64,000 nucleotides of DNA from the NCBI RefSeq assembly GCF_910591885.1, contig NC_063286.1, forward strand, positions 3,844,001-3,908,000, written 5' to 3'. Positions within the stretch are counted from its first letter, which is position 1, and the number at the start of each line of letters is the position of its first letter. The notes beneath the pieces were generated by a model. That model was not told where the DNA came from, did no database searches, and was given only the letters and a program-made list of their open reading frames with translations. This document shows, in pieces, positions 36,582 through 49,760 of this stretch. This stretch comes from Bombus terrestris (Eukaryota; Arthropoda; Insecta; Hymenoptera; Apidae). The position numbers were made by a program, and so were the translations under genes.

Positions 36582-37660
36582 ATGTGGGTATTTGGTTATG
36601 GTTCACTGATATGGAAAGCGGACTTTCCTTACGAAGAAATTCTCGTTGGATACATCAAAGGATATATCAGAAGATTTTACCAGAAAAGTATAGATCATAG
36701 AGGAATACCTAGTAGAGTACGTCTTATAATTATTGTGTGTTAAACTTCTTTAAGTAATTTCTTTCACTTAAAACATCTTTTAACATTTGCGATTAAATTA
36801 TGTACGTTTTTTAAATTTCAAATTTCAAATTAATTTGGGATTTTTCTTTTTTCTTTTTTTTTTGTGTTTTACAAATAATGTTTTGCAATTAATGGATTAA
36901 TCAGTTTTCTTTAAGAAAAGTAAAAATCAATTTTTGTAATTATTTCTTCATTAATAGAATTTGATATGTGTGTGATTATTTAAAAATAGTGTTTAAAAAT
37001 TTAGATATTACATTAAATATAAATTATTTTATTACTTATTAACAATTCATGTTATGTTGTCTTTTATGTAATGTATAATATGTAGTTTTTAAGTATACAA
37101 ACAATGGTATTTTGTTATAGCCTGGTCGTGTTGTAACATTACTTAATTCTGATAATCCTAATGATGAAGTATGGGGTGTTGCTTATAGAATATCACCCCA
37201 AAATATAGATAAAGTAGTAAAACACTTGGATTACAGAGAAAAAGGAGGTTATGAAAGAAAAAGTGTTCTCTTTTATCCATCTTATTCCATTAAAAATACT
37301 GCACCATATTCTTTAACAAATAATACTTTTCCAAATGATCTTAAAAATAAAAAACTATTATCATCAGTTTCAGAAAATATGCCATTTTATATTACAATTT
37401 ACATAGGTGGTGAAGATAATCCAAATTATGCAGGTGTAGAGGACATATATACAATAGCAAAACAGATATTAGTGTCTCATGGTCCTAGTGGAACAAATAC
37501 AGAATATTTATATAATTTGGCATCTGCGATGCGAGTAATAGCACCAGGTATAAATGATGAACATTTATATACACTTGAGACAACTGTGAAAATGTTAGAG
37601 CAAGAAAAAAATACGGAAATGAAATTGGATAAAAATTTATGTGATAGTGAGAATGGATAA
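36582..37660 (+). CDS. CHAC2: ChaC-like glutathione-specific gamma-glutamylcyclotransferase
   Basis: Two exons (36582-36716 and 37121-37660) give 224 residues. The fold signature YGSLIW sits at residues 6-11, followed by GYIRRFYQKSIDHRG, PGRVVTL and GVAYRI, all typical of ChaC enzymes. These cut glutathione into 5-oxoproline and Cys-Gly in the cytosol. The likely catalytic Glu is Glu85 in YREKGGY. NPNYAG and the C-terminal SGTNTEYLYNLASAMR block are also typical. Vertebrates have CHAC1 (stress-induced, about 222 residues) and CHAC2 (constitutive, about 184); the single insect protein cannot be assigned to one with certainty, so the symbol is provisional. The start is head to head with WDR6, with 583 bp between the ATGs. 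Confidence 0.92.
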
Positions 37661-39832
37661 GAAATGTGTTTCTTTAATAATATATTTCAGAGCTGAATAA
37701 TGTAACCAAAAGTTTGTACTTAAAACTTTGGAAAATAGGCAAATTATTTGTATTATCTGTGTAATTAGAAAAAATAAATAAAACCTTTGTATAGTATGAA
37801 ATTTTATATCTTCACATAATATAAATAAAAGTAATCTATAATTGATAATAGAAATGTATAATAAGAAAAGGATGTTATTTTTATTATAATATATTACCAT
37901 ATAGTATTCTTGTTTAAATATCTATTAATTTGTACATAATAAGAATGAATGAATGTAAAAAGCTTCATTTTATAAAATGTATAAATGTATTCAAAAATCA
38001 TTCTTGTTTACTATTTATACATGTATAAATATATATTATGTTAACTAATGAAGTAGCATAACAAATGTAAAAATTAAAAGCTGACTCATAAACTACATCT
38101 ATGGAATACTAATAGTTTAAAAAATTTTTTCTATATTATATTAAATCATCTGATACTACAAAAATGATCACATACTAATAACTTATGTATACTTAAGGTT
38201 CCTAACTGTAATATTGAGAAAGGAAATATCAAGAAGAAAATGATTGTATCAGTAGATTTTAAGAAAAATATTCTACGTATTGCTGAAATACATATATGTG
38301 CATCATTTCAAATTTTTAGTATTGTAATAAAATCAAGATTATTAATCTACATTATTATTACTATTAATTATTTATTATTTATCTTGTTTCTCCTTTCAGA
38401 CCTTGTGAAGCTTTGGTCTTTACATCTTATCATCTATTTTTTTCTAATATTTAGCAACACAATGATATTGATACAATAAGATAAGTAAAATATTAATAAA
38501 TTTAACATGTAAACTTAAGATCCAGTAGCAAGTTAATACTGCTACAATAAAATAAAATATCATATACATAGATATAAATATTTGGGGGAAAAGGATGAGT
38601 GATATTTGGACGAAACATAAGACTTCTGGGTGATTAAATAAAGGTCGCGAAAGTTTCTCAGAGTGATCTTTGACCAATCGGGCCATTACAATTAGGTAAA
38701 TTACCCATCGGAAATGTTTGCATTTATTGCACGTTCGACTATTGAAAACATGATAATCATAGAAAATTACAGGCATTGTTACCATTGCTGAACAAAATCA
38801 TGCTAAGTGCTAATGTCCCAACTTAAAAATAGCCTCTCGTCTTCGAAAGAGGGTGTCAAAAAGTTATCTACGGAAATCCTCACTTTTTTTGTTCCTATGC
38901 TACGTAATTGTGCTGTCTTCTGCCCCTATATCACGGCACAATCATTAATCTACATGTTAATATTATTTAATACCAATACCGTCCCTAACATTAAATTTAA
39001 AATTATGAAATAATGCTATATTCAAACTAGATTTATAAATAGAACATTCAATTCTAAAATTAATGAAAATTATTCGAAATAATATAACTGTAATGAAGAT
39101 AATAAATTATCTAAATATAGTGACATCATATTTAAAATTTTTCGCGGAGAGAGTTACGCTTATGGAAGGACTATTACGCATGAGCGTCTAGAAACTAGTA
39201 ATGATCAGCTGAACGTTCATGACTTCGCCATTTCTTATTGTTAAAACAACTGTCAAACAGAACAGTTCGTTCGTGAATCTGTTTCCTATCCGTATCGACA
39301 AATACGATAAAAAAGCCAAGATTGGGTGATCTATCGACGTAACAGCGTTTCGGACGCATCCGGGTAAATCTTTGCTTTTTTTTTGTAAATATCATTGTAG
39401 TGCATAAAGTGTTTATAAAATATATGTTCAAATGTCTAACTAAAACAAAATGGTGGTAATGAGAACAGAGAAAGAGTTCGACGAATATACATACTGTGTA
39501 TATGTACTTCTAATTATTTGATTATTTATGATATGTCTTCTATATGATATAATATAAATTAGTTAAGACGATAATGATAAAGCTTTTGATAATACTATAA
39601 AATTGGAACTTTACATATAACAAATAATTGTGATAAAAATCTAATTTTTCTTTCTACAAATTAAATGACAGGAATAAATGAGATCTCTATCGTTCTTGGC
39701 GTTTGAGAGTAAATAGCATAACATTTATTTACGATTAGATAAAGAAAATGTGGATCGCTATGAAATTTATTTAATAATGAAGTATGATAAATTGTATAAA
39801 CTCGTGTCAAATATAGCAAAAATAAGATGAGT

Positions 39833-39877
<45 letters not shown>

Positions 39878-42129
39878 TGCATGCGCGCGCGTCGCGTGTA
39901 TGTATATATATAAATATAAAAGATAAAAACTATATTCCACAGACTCGCATTCAACATTTTACAGTTTATGTTTTCATAAAGTTATTTTTTATTGCTCATT
40001 ATCTAGAATACATACATTTTTATTTTTGTTGAAATAATTTGTTAATTTTTATTTAAATGATCATTGAAATTCTATCATTTGCAAATAAATAATTAAATTC
40101 GTTTATTAACCGAAGATTTCATACATTATTTGGTCTTAATACTGCTTTACAGTTAACTTCGTCTAAATTCGTGCATATTCGTAGTAATTCGGATATCGCT
40201 CATCCGTGACGATTCACATAGTAGATGCGAATTAACAGTATCATTCGAATACGTGATTATATAGAGTGTAGCTTTGCTCTTCGTAGGAGCTCGTTGCTCT
40301 TACGTAAAGAAAAAAAACAATATATACCTATAGATTTTTGATGATTCTGTGATTTCATAATACCACATTGTCTAAAATAAATGATAAGTGTGCACATTAA
40401 TTTGCTGTTATATATGGGAAAATATTATAAGTATGTATTTTGTTACTAACAACGAATTGATCGTTGATCAACATAAACATTTTTTCCGTTAAGTACATAC
40501 ATTAATTCTTCATAAATTGCGAGGATCAATCTCTTTATAAACAATTTCCTTTGTTTTATATCTTTCATTATTGTTTTATATCTTGTCATTACCCATAATG
40601 TAATTCAAATCAAGCATCTCGTAGTAAGTGATAATATTATGAACTAAACCATTATTTCATATATTGTTTTATGGTTCGCTTGCATATTTTCATTGCTAAT
40701 TACTATCACCAATATAGTAGTGTTTAAACAGCTTTTCGGGTCAGTGGAATTTATATCTTTATAAACATATATATGTAAATATGTGATTTTAGTTTTTATA
40801 CATATATCTTTCCAAAACTAATATTTTTATTTTTATTTTTTTTTATTTTATCCATGTTTCAGAACAAATTTGCATTAAACTTTTAATTTCAGTTAGATAC
40901 TTTTCCTTATATTTAACATATTTAATTGAAAATATTTTTATTTGGACATTTTTGGCTCGTTTTGAATTGACGTATGATACAAATAATCGAAGACTTAGAC
41001 GCACTTAAGTTCTTTTAATTCTGACAGTACATTGCATCAGCTGGTTATATATCTTCTCGTTTTGTCGTTTTGATAATATATGACAATAATACGACTTAAG
41101 TATTACCAAATAAATAAATTACACATTTCTATTCGATATTTGGCATTAGAATATTCTCGAAAATTATTTTACAGTAGCCTATTATTACATTATAAACTAT
41201 CGTTATATTATTTTACCTTATTTTGCAAAACTATTTCCTTATTATATCTATGTCTTATATTTTTACAATATTCGATTTTTTTTTTGTAATTCTATACCTT
41301 TATTACATTATCATTTTGTTTACATGATTTTGGAAGCGCTATTTATAAAATAGGACACTATTCTAAATTGAATTCTTTTAAATTAAACCAAAAATAATAA
41401 ATTCAGCCCGTTTGTAATAATATATTTAAATATTTTACAATGGCTGTAGTTCTACAAAAATATTATCACGGCAAAGAATTTTGACTCAATTTATTTTAAA
41501 AATGGAATCATGTAAAAGAAAAAGAACAAAATCGAAAGCGCTCGAAGTTATTTCGAATTATATATAGATGATTTTCTAGTACATTCTTGAAACTTTCAAG
41601 TATATAAATCTATTGATGGCGCGTGGATGCAAACTCGCACACCTTACACAATAGCAAAGAACAGAAGTAAAAATAAAAAGCTGGAATAAATTTTTTACAA
41701 GTTTGAGTATTAAAATAATATAGGAACAATTGTCACGAAGAAAATATGGTCTTCTTATAATGTATTAAAGAAAAAAACTATTCTGATATTTGTTATTTCT
41801 CTGTAATTTATTAAAATAGTTGAGCAACTTATACAATTTTTCGACTATATTTATGTTATTAAAGAATAAGTTATTTATCACAAACTGTTACGTTTAATTC
41901 AACATTCTAGAAACAATGTATTTATTATCTTTAACATAATAATTTAGACAATAACAGATCTTTTAAACAATAATTTTAATATAAATATTTTCTGTTTATA
42001 GATACAAGGCTAGCCAGCTGCGCCATTCTTGTTGTGTGACATTCATATCATCAGCCACACTACACATATTTTGCATTGCTTTATCTTTTAATTATTGCTG
42101 TAGTGAGCTGTCAGTCACACATTGCAGGA
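37661..42129. other. Gap between the ChaC gene and cyclin G
   Basis: 4.5 kb with no coding sequence recognised. GC-richer islands at about 39180-39370 and 40140-40310 stand out and could be alternative non-coding first exons or promoters of cyclin G. The first ends at a donor-like CCGGGTAAATC. A (TG)n run is at 39838. Confidence 0.45.
39838..39875 (+). repeat. (TG)n microsatellite
   Basis: About 19 uninterrupted TG units, followed by a short purine/pyrimidine-alternating CGCGCG stretch. Confidence 0.95.
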
Positions 42130-43571
42130 ATGGACACATCGGGCTTGCCTGTACCGGATGCAATCCACCCGCTACTTGAACAATTGCAAGAAGCTTTGGT
42201 TCTTGAAGTAAAGTATCAACCTAACCTTCCGTTACCTAATATATCACAAGTATGTATATAAATCATATAAAATAATAGAACGATTGGATATCTGTAAAAT
42301 ATTATAAGTAATTTTGTTTTATATGAAATATTTTTTTCTCCTTTCAGAATGATGACATAACAATTGGAGCTCGTGATGGATCAGCCCATGTTTTAAGGTG
42401 TTTGAAAGTATGGTATGATCTACCATCGGATGTATTTTTTGTTGCCATCAATTTAATGGACCGCTTTTTAACAAAAATGAAAGCAAGACCAAAATATATG
42501 GCATGTATCAGTGTATCTGCTTTTCACATAGCTACTGTTCAGTTAGCACAGTCACTGGATGCTGACCACTTAGTCTCAATTTCTCAGTGCAAATGCACTG
42601 GAGGTGATCTTAAACGTATGTCAGAAGTAATACGGAATAAGTTAGAATGGGCACCTGGTACTCAACCTGTTACATCTTTAACTTTTCTTCGTTTATTCAA
42701 TGCAATGTTTCTTGCAATCGCATCACAACTAGGGCTAGGAGACATGTATACCAGTATTGTAACGGTAATTATTTTTATTTATGTAAAAATAGAAGACTTG
42801 GTTATATTAATATAATGATATCAATTTCATTGCTTTATTTTAGGAATCTGAGCTTTTACTTAGGTTAGAAATGGTTGCATGTGATGGTAATTGTGCAAGT
42901 TTGAAGTCATCGGAAGTAGCACTTGTTCTACTCTGCACATACTTAGATGGTGCAGTGAACCGATTAGATACTAATACAGATATTCCCATATCTACTACTG
43001 CTATTTCTAGTTCCTCTACTATCAATACATCTGTAACATCAAGGCATCAAATGCTCAGACTTTTGGACTTTGCTATAGAACTTCAGAAAATATGTAAGGT
43101 AACGTTATAATAATTTAGTGAATTTTAAATCTTGTAAATATAATAGGTAAAACAATAAATGATTGGTATATTGCGTTTGTAGATTTCAGATACAAGCTTC
43201 TTTTCTACACATGAAGCTGTGGGTGCTGTATTGAGCAAATATAATGCTCAGGAGCAAACCCCTCACAGGCAAAGACTGATATGGAGATTATCTTCTCGTA
43301 CAGCACGTCTTTTACGTCCAACTGACAAATTTACTTCTGTATTACCTGTTATCGCCGAACACACTCCGGTTCCTTCGCCGAGTAAAATTAGGTATACTTT
43401 CTATGCTCGTATGTTTGCATAACATTAAGTTTAGGAATTAAATTGAATATAAATACTAAGCATTTCGATAATTTGAACAAATATTTTTTATATATATTAA
43501 TAGATTTACAACTTCCTTTTTGTAGAAAAAATCGTAAGTTCGGTCGACGTCATGGAAATAAGAGACGTTAA
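42130..43571 (+). CDS. CycG: Cyclin G
   Basis: Five coding exons (42130-42249, 42348-42764, 42844-43098, 43183-43391, 43526-43571) give 348 residues. The cyclin box spans roughly residues 40-180 and shows NLMDRFLTKMKARPKYMAC followed by LVSISQCKCTGGDLKRM, both close to vertebrate cyclin G1/G2. Near the C-terminus, WRLSSRTARLL and LPVIAEHTP match the same family. Cyclin G proteins act in cell-cycle and growth control with PP2A subunits and cyclin-dependent kinases. An acceptor (ttgcag at 42122-42127) lies 2 bp before the chosen ATG, so at least one non-coding 5' exon exists upstream. The product ends in a basic tail (FGRRHGNKRR). Confidence 0.93.
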
Positions 43572-43889
43572 GTGGCAGTATTGAGGCCTTAAAGTGAGTT
43601 ACTATATTATCATACCAATTATAACTATAAATGTTAGTAAAGTACGCGGAATATATTACAACTATATGTGATGGTGGATTATTTTTAAGGTGCTGAATCA
43701 GGTGTTTAATATTTATTCAACATACCGAACAAGAGAAGAAATTAGACTTTAGTTTAAAAATAAAAATAAATTTTGTTAAAAGTTAAATAGAAAGTACAAA
43801 TATTAATGTATTTATGTCAAATAGCAACAATTTGAAGTACCTCTTTTTATGTCAAAATTTGATTTTCCATATATGAAATGTATTGAAAG

Positions 43890-43921
<32 letters not shown>

Positions 43922-46149
43922 TTTCTACTTGTATCATACATTTTATAAACGAACGAGGAATTTCATTCTCGAATTTATCAGTTATTGCTATTATATGAAA
44001 TACGTGAGAGCGAGTGCCGTAAACGAAAATGAACAAGTCATATGGTAGTAACATTAATGTGATATAATGTCCTTTATAATTCGTATATTATGAATAGAAT
44101 ATTATAAATATATGCATACACTTGCAAAACGTTAAAAACACAAAGAAATTAATTATATGTGAGTATAAATATAAAGTTAAAAAATTATTTTAAAAAAGGT
44201 AAATTATAAAAGATGAATGAAATTATTTAGGATGATCAAAATGTTTAATAAATTTTAATGCTGAAAATTATGCAAAATTTAAATTACTCTTTAATGTTTT
44301 GTTGCGAGATTGTATTTATGTATCTAAGAAGCGTACGAATGAATGTAAATAAGACATTTTTTATTAAATGAGTTTCGAATATCTTCGTTAAGAAAAAGAA
44401 ACGTAACTATGTATTTACATTAAATGATTTAACCTTTTGTGATCAAATTGTTATTTTTACATCTCTTATCACACATTTCTTTCAGTGGATATATTATTTC
44501 GATGTTAATAATTAATTATTAATCTTGTTATATGTTAATTGGCTATCGATATTTAATAAATTGCAATTAAAAGAATCTTAAAAAGGAACAATTGCCTTCA
44601 ATATATGTATGTAGGTCATACTTAATTTAAAAATTAAATAATGTTTTTGTACAAAATTCTTAGACAGTATTTCAAGAATATTATATATATATTACATGTT
44701 GTGAATAAATACAATTAAGAGCACAAAAGGTTAGTAACAATTTTGAAAGCTTTGAGTGAACATTTTTGAAAATCAACAGAAAAAATATTAGCTGTGAAAG
44801 TATAATTACATGTAAAATTAATTTAAGATATATAGTATTATAAACTAAGAATAAGAATATTTCAAAGCCACAATTTGTGATAGGATTTTTTACTGACATA
44901 GTTCTTAAATGTGGCAAATTACTGAAATCTAACCACAATAGTCTTAAGCATTTAATAATTAAATTTTTCGTCTATAATAATTCATTATCTTGTCTTTTAC
45001 ATTTTGTATCACTCTTATGGCATTAAAATGAATACAGAAAACATAAAATAAACGAAACTTCAAATGAAGTATAAATGACTTATATATTAGTAATATTTCA
45101 TTCAATTGTTAGATAATAAAACAAAAAATTAGTTCCAGAAAAGTAAAACAATTATGTTTTTATTGCTTAAAAACTGCTTTACTCCTTAATTACATATATA
45201 TAAATGTTATTTATAATGTATCCCACAATATTACAAATTAATGTCATATTTAAAGACAAAAAGATCAATTTTTACTTTATGTATTTATATTTTCAAGTAG
45301 TTTATGTTAGCCATAAGTAATATTTATATGCTCTCAAAACTTTCATTATTAAAGTATTTTATAGCATCAAATTATTAGATGTTAAATAATTGAAATATGA
45401 GTCTTACATTTTATTATTAATTGTCAGCCAATATCGTTAATACTAAAATTTATCAAAAATAAAAATTCTGGTAAATATATCTTTCTATATTATGTTACCT
45501 AAATAAATGTATAATATAAAAAGTTTTTTATAAAATAATCTTCTATAAAATACAATTCTTTTTATCTCATATCGAAAGAATTATATTTAAATATGAGGTT
45601 AATAAACATTTAAGAGAAATATTTTATGAACTACTTATTTTTGACATATAATTATTATATAATAATTATTATGAGAAACATAATACAAGATAAATAATGT
45701 CATAAATTTATTTGAATAATTTTATGATCCATAGATCACAACTTATTATATTTTTATTAATTATGTTGTTTCAAAATATTAAGGAGTTATTATTCCAGAA
45801 AAGACAAATATTTTTATTTTAACTTTAAAAAGTCCGTTATAAAAAAACCTAAAATGTCATATATTATATACATAAAATTCAAATATATCTAAGATTAAAA
45901 GATCTTCCTCAAAGTGTAATTAAGAAGATAAAATATAAAGTGCGCATGTTTATACTTTGTTTTCAAAGTAACTTTTACGCGATATACTATTTTGAAAATA
46001 AAAATATAATTGATAACATACAAGATGATTTTCTCACTAATTTAAGGGTAATGCCGCCAACTACATTACGGTAACAATAGTAACAATGTCATAGGTATGT
46101 GTGACATATTTTGTACCATTTTCATTAGTCATTAGTTAGACACATTATA
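43572..46149. other. 3' flank of cyclin G, no further gene seen
   Basis: Extremely AT-rich. It probably includes a long cyclin G 3' untranslated region at first. No coding frame is supported. Confidence 0.55.
43890..43916 (+). repeat. (CA)n microsatellite
   Basis: About 13 CA units in the presumed 3' flank of cyclin G. Confidence 0.95.
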
Positions 46150-46254
46150 CCGACATCACGTCTTTATATTAAGGCGCAGGCAGTTTGTGTGTGTATGGTG
46201 TATGTATCTATAATGAAAACGATAGTGTGATCAAGTAATCAGTAGTAATAACGG
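46150..46254 (+). other. Possible non-coding first exon of rtcA
   Basis: The sequence ends in an excellent donor (GTAAGT from 46255). A good acceptor (atattttag, ending at 51532) stands 114 bp before the rtcA ATG. If joined, the 5-kb inverted-repeat element sits wholly within this 5' intron. The exon start is unknown and no transcript evidence is available. Confidence 0.3.
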
Positions 46255-47169
46255 TAAGTGGCGCATCTACCTTTGAATTAATTAGGGAATAGTATTACCA
46301 AAGAGGGAACGAGTGCTCACATTTATAAGGTTATTCTCAGATTAGTGCTGCCCCCAGCGGCCAGAAGCTAAAGGTGTTCCACGCTATCATATACAAAAAT
46401 CTATTTAGTTCCACCGCAAATGAGATATACTCGCTGTGATTCTATGCTGCAAGAGTTTATTTCATTGTACGGTTCTACGAAAATGTTCATACTTTTCTAT
46501 CCGAGCAAAATCGCACAATAATTAATCTCAGTTGCCTTAGAAAGAAAAGTTAATTGTTTATTCTATTCTTTTTAGAAAAAAAAAGAAAATCTTTCCTTCC
46601 AAACGACAATGGATCGATAGAATGATACAATGATTTTAATATATTCTTTATATATAATAGCTTTTTGCTTGTTTACTTTCCTCGCGATAATATTTTGTTA
46701 TAATAATATGTAATTTCAGTAGTTGATAATATATCTGTTTTGCATGCGTATTCGTTTTTACAAAAACGTTAAAAATACAAATAAAAATTAACTACAAATA
46801 AGATTTCACGTTTCTATCCATTTTACTTTCGTTACTGAGTAAAACTTATTAATAATCTAATTAAAATATATATTAAGATTGATAACTTAACACAAAGGTG
46901 ATTGATAGATTGCTCAGCTGACATTATACCCAGTAACTGCCTTTTGTTTACATGCTGAACATTAAAGGATAATGACACGTGATGGTACGAAAAAAAGACA
47001 GGAAAGAAGAAAGAACAATGTGCTAGTGTGCTATGGTGTATCGTATTCGTGTATGTTTACATTGCCCACTAAAGCAGTATATGCCTTAGGCTTTAGACTC
47101 TCTGCCTATGTCTTAGCAGCTAGGAGATTGCTGGATATCGCATAGTGGCAAGTACGATCAAGGAAAATT

Positions 47170-47665
47170 CATAAGCACAATCAATAGAAGTCTTCTGAAG
47201 TCAAAGACATCAAAGCAGAGATACCGCAAGAAAGCGTCTTAAGACCAATATTACACACGCTATACATGGCCAACATACCAACAACCAGCAAAATACTGAC
47301 ATTCACGGACGACACGACTGTGCTAGTTAGGCACACTAATCCAGAAACAGCAGTCACATTACTACAAGAGCATACATTACAAAAACAGAAAGATACATTT
47401 ACACTACGGAAACGGAAACCACCAAATATCCAATTGAATGGCACTCACATAACACAAACAAGGCAAGTTAATACCGAGTACTCCACTTAAACACACAACT
47501 TACATGGAAGCAACAGACGAAATCAATTATAGACAAAATACGGATGAAAAGAAGACAAATGTACTGATTAACTAGTCGAAATTCTAAACACAACATTGAA
47601 AATAAATTAAAAATATACAGAACGATAATAAAACCAATTTAGACGTACGGAAAGAAAAAGTTGCT
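47170..47665 (+). pseudogene. jockey-type non-LTR retrotransposon fragment (reverse transcriptase)
   Basis: Frames read in pieces. IPQESVLRPILHTLYMANIP is followed by LTFTDDTTVLVRHTNPETAV, which holds the position of the catalytic FADD motif, altered here. FTLRKRKPPNIQLNGTHITQ, RMKRRQMY and NIENKLKIYRTIIKPI come next. Several frameshifts and stops make it inactive. Confidence 0.8.
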
Positions 47666-47917
47666 AACGGGAAGCGTCGTTCGTGAGAAAAGCAGATTTC
47701 CCGTATCTTCCCGTAGTAGGTACTAGATTTAGGGACTGCTAGGATAGACTGTTTGTCCGTTTGAAGGACCTTAGTTAACTAAATCCTAAGATTTAAAGCG
47801 GCTCCCAGGCTAGCTGAACATGTACTGTGGAGATGCATCGACATCTAATAATCAACTTGCCCGAAGAATAGGGTCTGTGTGTGGTAAGTCACGGGACAGA
47901 AACCGTTGGAATGTTTA

Positions 47918-48162
47918 CTGTCGCGCGCCGCTACTACTATTTCTTTTAAGGAGAGCTATAGAATTACTCCATATCTCTGTTAAGTAAAAACGTTCATCAC
48001 GTGACCGCCGCTACGTTCAGCGACTGGTTGTCGCCTCGAGCCCAAGCTCATTATCACAAATTTCGGACAGTTATAATCGAGTTAAATTATAGAGACTAAA
48101 ATATTGGGGATTTTCCGAAAAATTCCGAAGGCCCCATTGTCCCTTTCATCTCCGACATATAT
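47918..48162 (+). repeat. Dispersed repeat R, copy 2
   Basis: Partner of the repeat at 29005-29275, in the opposite orientation, inside the 5-kb inverted-repeat element. The 250 bp before it (47660-47917) are GC-richer and may be more of the same element, absent from copy 1. Confidence 0.8.
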
Positions 48163-49059
48163 AACTGCGAATTATATGTAATTAATACTCATAGATTTAA
48201 GCCTATAAGACAACAGCGTCAAATCTTCTATCATAGGTTCTGTATAAAACAAACCTACATTGATAACGATTGTTACATTAATGATAAGATAAATTTTAGA
48301 ATGTATGCAGATTCGGAAACTACGATCGCCAGAAAATGGGGGAAGTTGGCTGACCAATTCCTTATTCATACTGCAACAAACACCCTAATCTATTTCTCTT
48401 CCTGAATCATCCCAAACTTCGATTCTTTTTTGTTGTCATTCCTCCCTGACAGTTGTTCTGGCCATATTACTCATCCTCATCACTAGGTTCTAACCACTTC
48501 TCCATAATAGACAAGGAGAATTTTGCAGTCGCTACTAGCGCACAGTTAGCCACAGTTACGAATAAAGCCTCTAGCTTTCAGCGCCTGTTGTCAAATTTCC
48601 ACCATCCGGAATTCAACAATATTGTCTCAAGGCGATACAGATCTTGAAAGAAAAGTAGTTACCGTGTCACATTACCCACGTCATTGGCTTATGGGGTATC
48701 ATCCAAGTAATTAAGGGGATAAAGCATGAACAGATCAATATTGGAAGATAGTTATAGCAAAATACTATTTGCTGGTTGGTTTTCAAAATGTTTTTGCCCA
48801 TAGCATTTACATACTAATTAGTTAAATCTAAGTATATTAAATTTTATATCATTTGATAGTACATACTTTTAGACGACTGTGGACTCGTTGGGACTCAACT
48901 GCAGTAAAAAAATATTTTCTGACTGAAATTATCTATATATTTACAAGAAAACGAAAAGTTTTGAACGCTCGGGGTGAACGCCTGAACTTCGGCATCTCTA
49001 TTTTCCACGCGGATCGAACACTAACCATAGAAACACCAACGACGTCACAAAAATAAAGG

Positions 49060-49760
49060 AACTGCTCAAGCAATCCATCAAAAACACTGAAATGCTAACA
49101 AAAATGATAAATGAGACAAAATACTCAAACAACAAACACAACAAGTTACAGTGAGGCTACAACGACTTACAAACACGTTAAGTAAAAAATAGAAATGGAC
49201 ACGCTGAAACTAGCAGCTTGGAACTCCAGTGGACTACAACAACGGGCCCTCGAAATTAAAGCATTTCTGTATAACAATAATATTGATATATTACTTGTTT
49301 CAGAAACACATTTCACTGCAAAAAATTACATGAAAATACCATATTACACTATCTATGATACGAAACACCCCTCAAGAAAAGCATACGAGGGGGCCAATAT
49401 TTTTCAACATTGAAAATAAATTAAAAATATACAAAAGGATAATAAAACCAATTTAGACGTACGGAATAGCACTATAAGGGACAACAGCAATAAGCCACAT
49501 AAATAAACTGGAGTGAAAATACAAGTGAAAATACTCAGAACAATAGCCCCATGGTACCAACGGTCAAAGAAGAAATCGGCAGGTACGCAGAAAAATACAA
49601 GGAAAGAAAGGCAACACATCCGAACCAGCTGGCTGCTGAAACGTGCAAAACCCATACAAAAAGAAGACTAAAAAGAAAACATCCTACTGACCTGGCTAAA
49701 GAAATAAAATAGATAAACTGGAAGATAATGTTCCGCTGGGGGTAGCCATCCACATGTTAT
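49060..49760 (+). pseudogene. jockey-type retrotransposon, second internally deleted copy
   Basis: The end of ORF1 is followed by the start of ORF2 at 49195 (MDTLKLAAWNSSGLQQRALE, IDILLVSETHFT), the apurinic-type endonuclease. At about 49400 the sequence jumps to NIENKLKIYKRIIKPI and continues with the C-terminal KYKERKATHPNQLAAE-like region, so most of the endonuclease and the reverse transcriptase are missing. The joined part repeats the tail of the fragment at 47170-47665. Confidence 0.8.

Noticed and set aside
42076..42129. Upstream ATG that would extend cyclin G by 18 residues
   Set aside because: The extension crosses a strong acceptor ending two bases before the chosen ATG, so it is probably intron.
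47181..47444. Minus-strand frame over the jockey fragment
   Set aside because: Antisense shadow of the reverse transcriptase remnant.
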